NCBI GenBank assembly: GCA_013298665.1
Contig: JAAFIK010000033.1
Coordinates: 1-52,067, forward strand
Source of the DNA: Chitinophagales bacterium
Lineage (GTDB): Bacteria; Bacteroidota; Bacteroidia; Chitinophagales; Chitinophagaceae
DNA: 52,067 nt
Direction of reading: 5' to 3'
Below, piece after piece: positions 51,003-52,067 of the stretch. Every line of letters starts with the position of its first letter. Positions within the stretch are counted from its first letter, which is position 1. The position numbers and the translations under genes were made by a program. The notes beneath the pieces were generated by a model. It saw only the letters and a list, made by a program, of their open reading frames with translations. It was not told the DNA's origin and made no database searches.

Positions 51003-52067
51003 ATGAATATGCAGACGGAACAATTTTATTATGACAACAGGATGGTGCGCAATTTTGGCTATGCCACTGTTTTATGGGCGATTGTGGGGATGCTGGCGGG
51101 TGTGGTCATCGCTTTTCAACTTGCTTTCCCGCAATTGAACTTTGGCATTTCCTATACGAGTTTTGGCCGGTTGCGCCCCCTGCATACCAATGCTGTCATA
51201 TTTGCTTTTGTAGGCAATGGCATATTTACAGGCGTATACTATATGCTGCCCCGTTTGCTGAAAACAAGCATGTGGAGCACCAAACTCAGCAAGCTGCATT
51301 TCTGGGGCTGGCAATCGATTATTGTACTGGCCGCCATTACCCTGCCGTTGGGGCTCACCCAGGGTAAGGAGTATGCAGAACTGATCTGGCCGATTGATAT
51401 TGCTGTTGCCCTTATATGGGTGGTATTCGGGATCAATATGTTCGGCACCATCCTTACCCGGCGCGAACGTCATCTCTATGTAGCCATCTGGTTTCTGATT
51501 GGCACATGGGTTACTGTAGCAATGCTGCATATTGTCAATTCTTTTGCCATTCCCACCTCACTTACCCACAGTTACAGTTGGTATGCCGGTGTGCAGGATG
51601 CGCTGGTACAGTGGTGGTACGGGCATAACGCCGTTGCTTTTTTTCTGACAACACCTTACCTGGGATTGATGTATTACTTTGTACCCAAGGCCGCCAACCG
51701 GCCGGTCTATTCTTACCGGTGGAGCATCATCCATTTCTGGGCACTGATTTTTATTTACATCTGGGCCGGCCCGCACCACCTGCTTTATACCGCGCTGCCG
51801 GATTGGGCGCAATCACTGGGGGTTGTATTCAGCATTATGCTTATCCTGCCCAGTTGGGGAGGGATGCTCAATGGGTTATTCACCCTCCGCGGTGCATGGG
51901 ATAAGGTAAAAGAAGACCCTGTACTCAAAATGTTTGTAGTGGCCATCACCTGCTATGGCATGAGTACGTTTGAGGGGCCGATGTTATCACTAAAAAATGT
52001 GAATGCCATCAGTCACTATACGGATTGGACGGTGGCACACGTACATATCGGGGCGCTGGGCTGGAAT
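51003..52067 (+). CDS. ccoN: cbb3-type cytochrome c oxidase subunit I, N-terminal part
   Basis: The first 355 codons of the catalytic subunit; the window ends in frame before the stop. It reduces oxygen to water with very high affinity in the inner membrane. Visible ligands: histidine in [10 protein letters not shown] (heme b), [11 protein letters not shown] (CuB) followed by the active tyrosine region in [10 protein letters not shown], paired histidines in [10 protein letters not shown] (CuB), and [11 protein letters not shown] at the edge (hemes). ATG 51003 follows ccoS by 7 bp. In many Bacteroidota ccoN is fused to ccoO; that cannot be judged here. Confidence 0.96.
   Translation, partial: MNMQTEQFYYDNRMVRNFGYATVLWAIVGMLAGVVIAFQLAFPQLNFGISYTSFGRLRPLHTNAVIFAFVGNGIFTGVYYMLPRLLKTSMWSTKLSKLHFWGWQSIIVLAAITLPLGLTQGKEYAELIWPIDIAVALIWVVFGINMFGTILTRRERHLYVAIWFLIGTWVTVAMLHIVNSFAIPTSLTHSYSWYAGVQDALVQWWYGHNAVAFFLTTPYLGLMYYFVPKAANRPVYSYRWSIIHFWALIFIYIWAGPHHLLYTALPDWAQSLGVVFSIMLILPSWGGMLNGLFTLRGAWDKVKEDPVLKMFVVAITCYGMSTFEGPMLSLKNVNAISHYTDWTVAHVHIGALGWN

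Overview
The window reads as chromosomal DNA of an aerobic member of the Bacteroidota, most likely the family Chitinophagaceae. The evidence is two secreted proteins with type IX secretion C-terminal domains, a Porin_10 outer-membrane protein, DUF4846 and GtrA proteins, TAnnTTTG promoter elements before many genes, little use of Shine-Dalgarno sites, and a proteorhodopsin/Blh pair. I cannot name a genus. No rRNA, tRNA, CRISPR array, insertion sequence or prophage was seen.

Layout. 1-4.3 kb: the end of fabD, a DUF1003 protein, a repeat-rich gap, gtrA and dnaK. 4.3-7.8 kb (minus): a threonine-synthase-type enzyme with its LysR regulator and a probable operator between them, then a membrane protein and an ArsR-type regulator. 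8-10.6 kb (plus): a light-driven proton-pump rhodopsin, the carotene dioxygenase that makes its retinal, and a fasciclin protein. 10.6-16 kb (minus): M24 peptidase-like, YceI, class IV histone-deacetylase-like and metallophosphoesterase pair, sucC. 16-28 kb: mostly housekeeping and envelope genes (two T9SS cargo proteins, purine nucleoside phosphorylase, porin, L,D-transpeptidase-like protein, dapA, esterase, rnz). 28-39.9 kb: a secreted Ppx/GppA-like protein, a DUF4846 lipoprotein, a sigma-54-type response regulator without a DNA-binding domain, small secreted proteins, valS, a 42-bp tandem repeat, and a DnaQ/GIY-YIG fusion nuclease.

The most interesting part is 40.0-46.95 kb: a VKOR-DsbA fusion with a degenerate C39 domain, a 61-residue Cys/Ser/Thr-rich peptide with a double-glycine-like leader, a DUF6625-like glycosyltransferase candidate, a C39-peptidase ABC exporter and an HlyD-type adaptor. 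This is the gene set of a glycocin locus (oxidase, precursor, glycosyltransferase, peptidase-exporter), but in a Bacteroidota arrangement with unrelated-looking enzymes and no lanthionine or radical-SAM enzyme. A terminator directly after the peptide gene would give excess precursor over the maturation genes.

From 47 kb to the end lies a cbb3 cytochrome oxidase locus: FNR-like regulator, hemerythrin-like protein, copper P-type ATPase CcoI, CcoS and the first 355 codons of CcoN.
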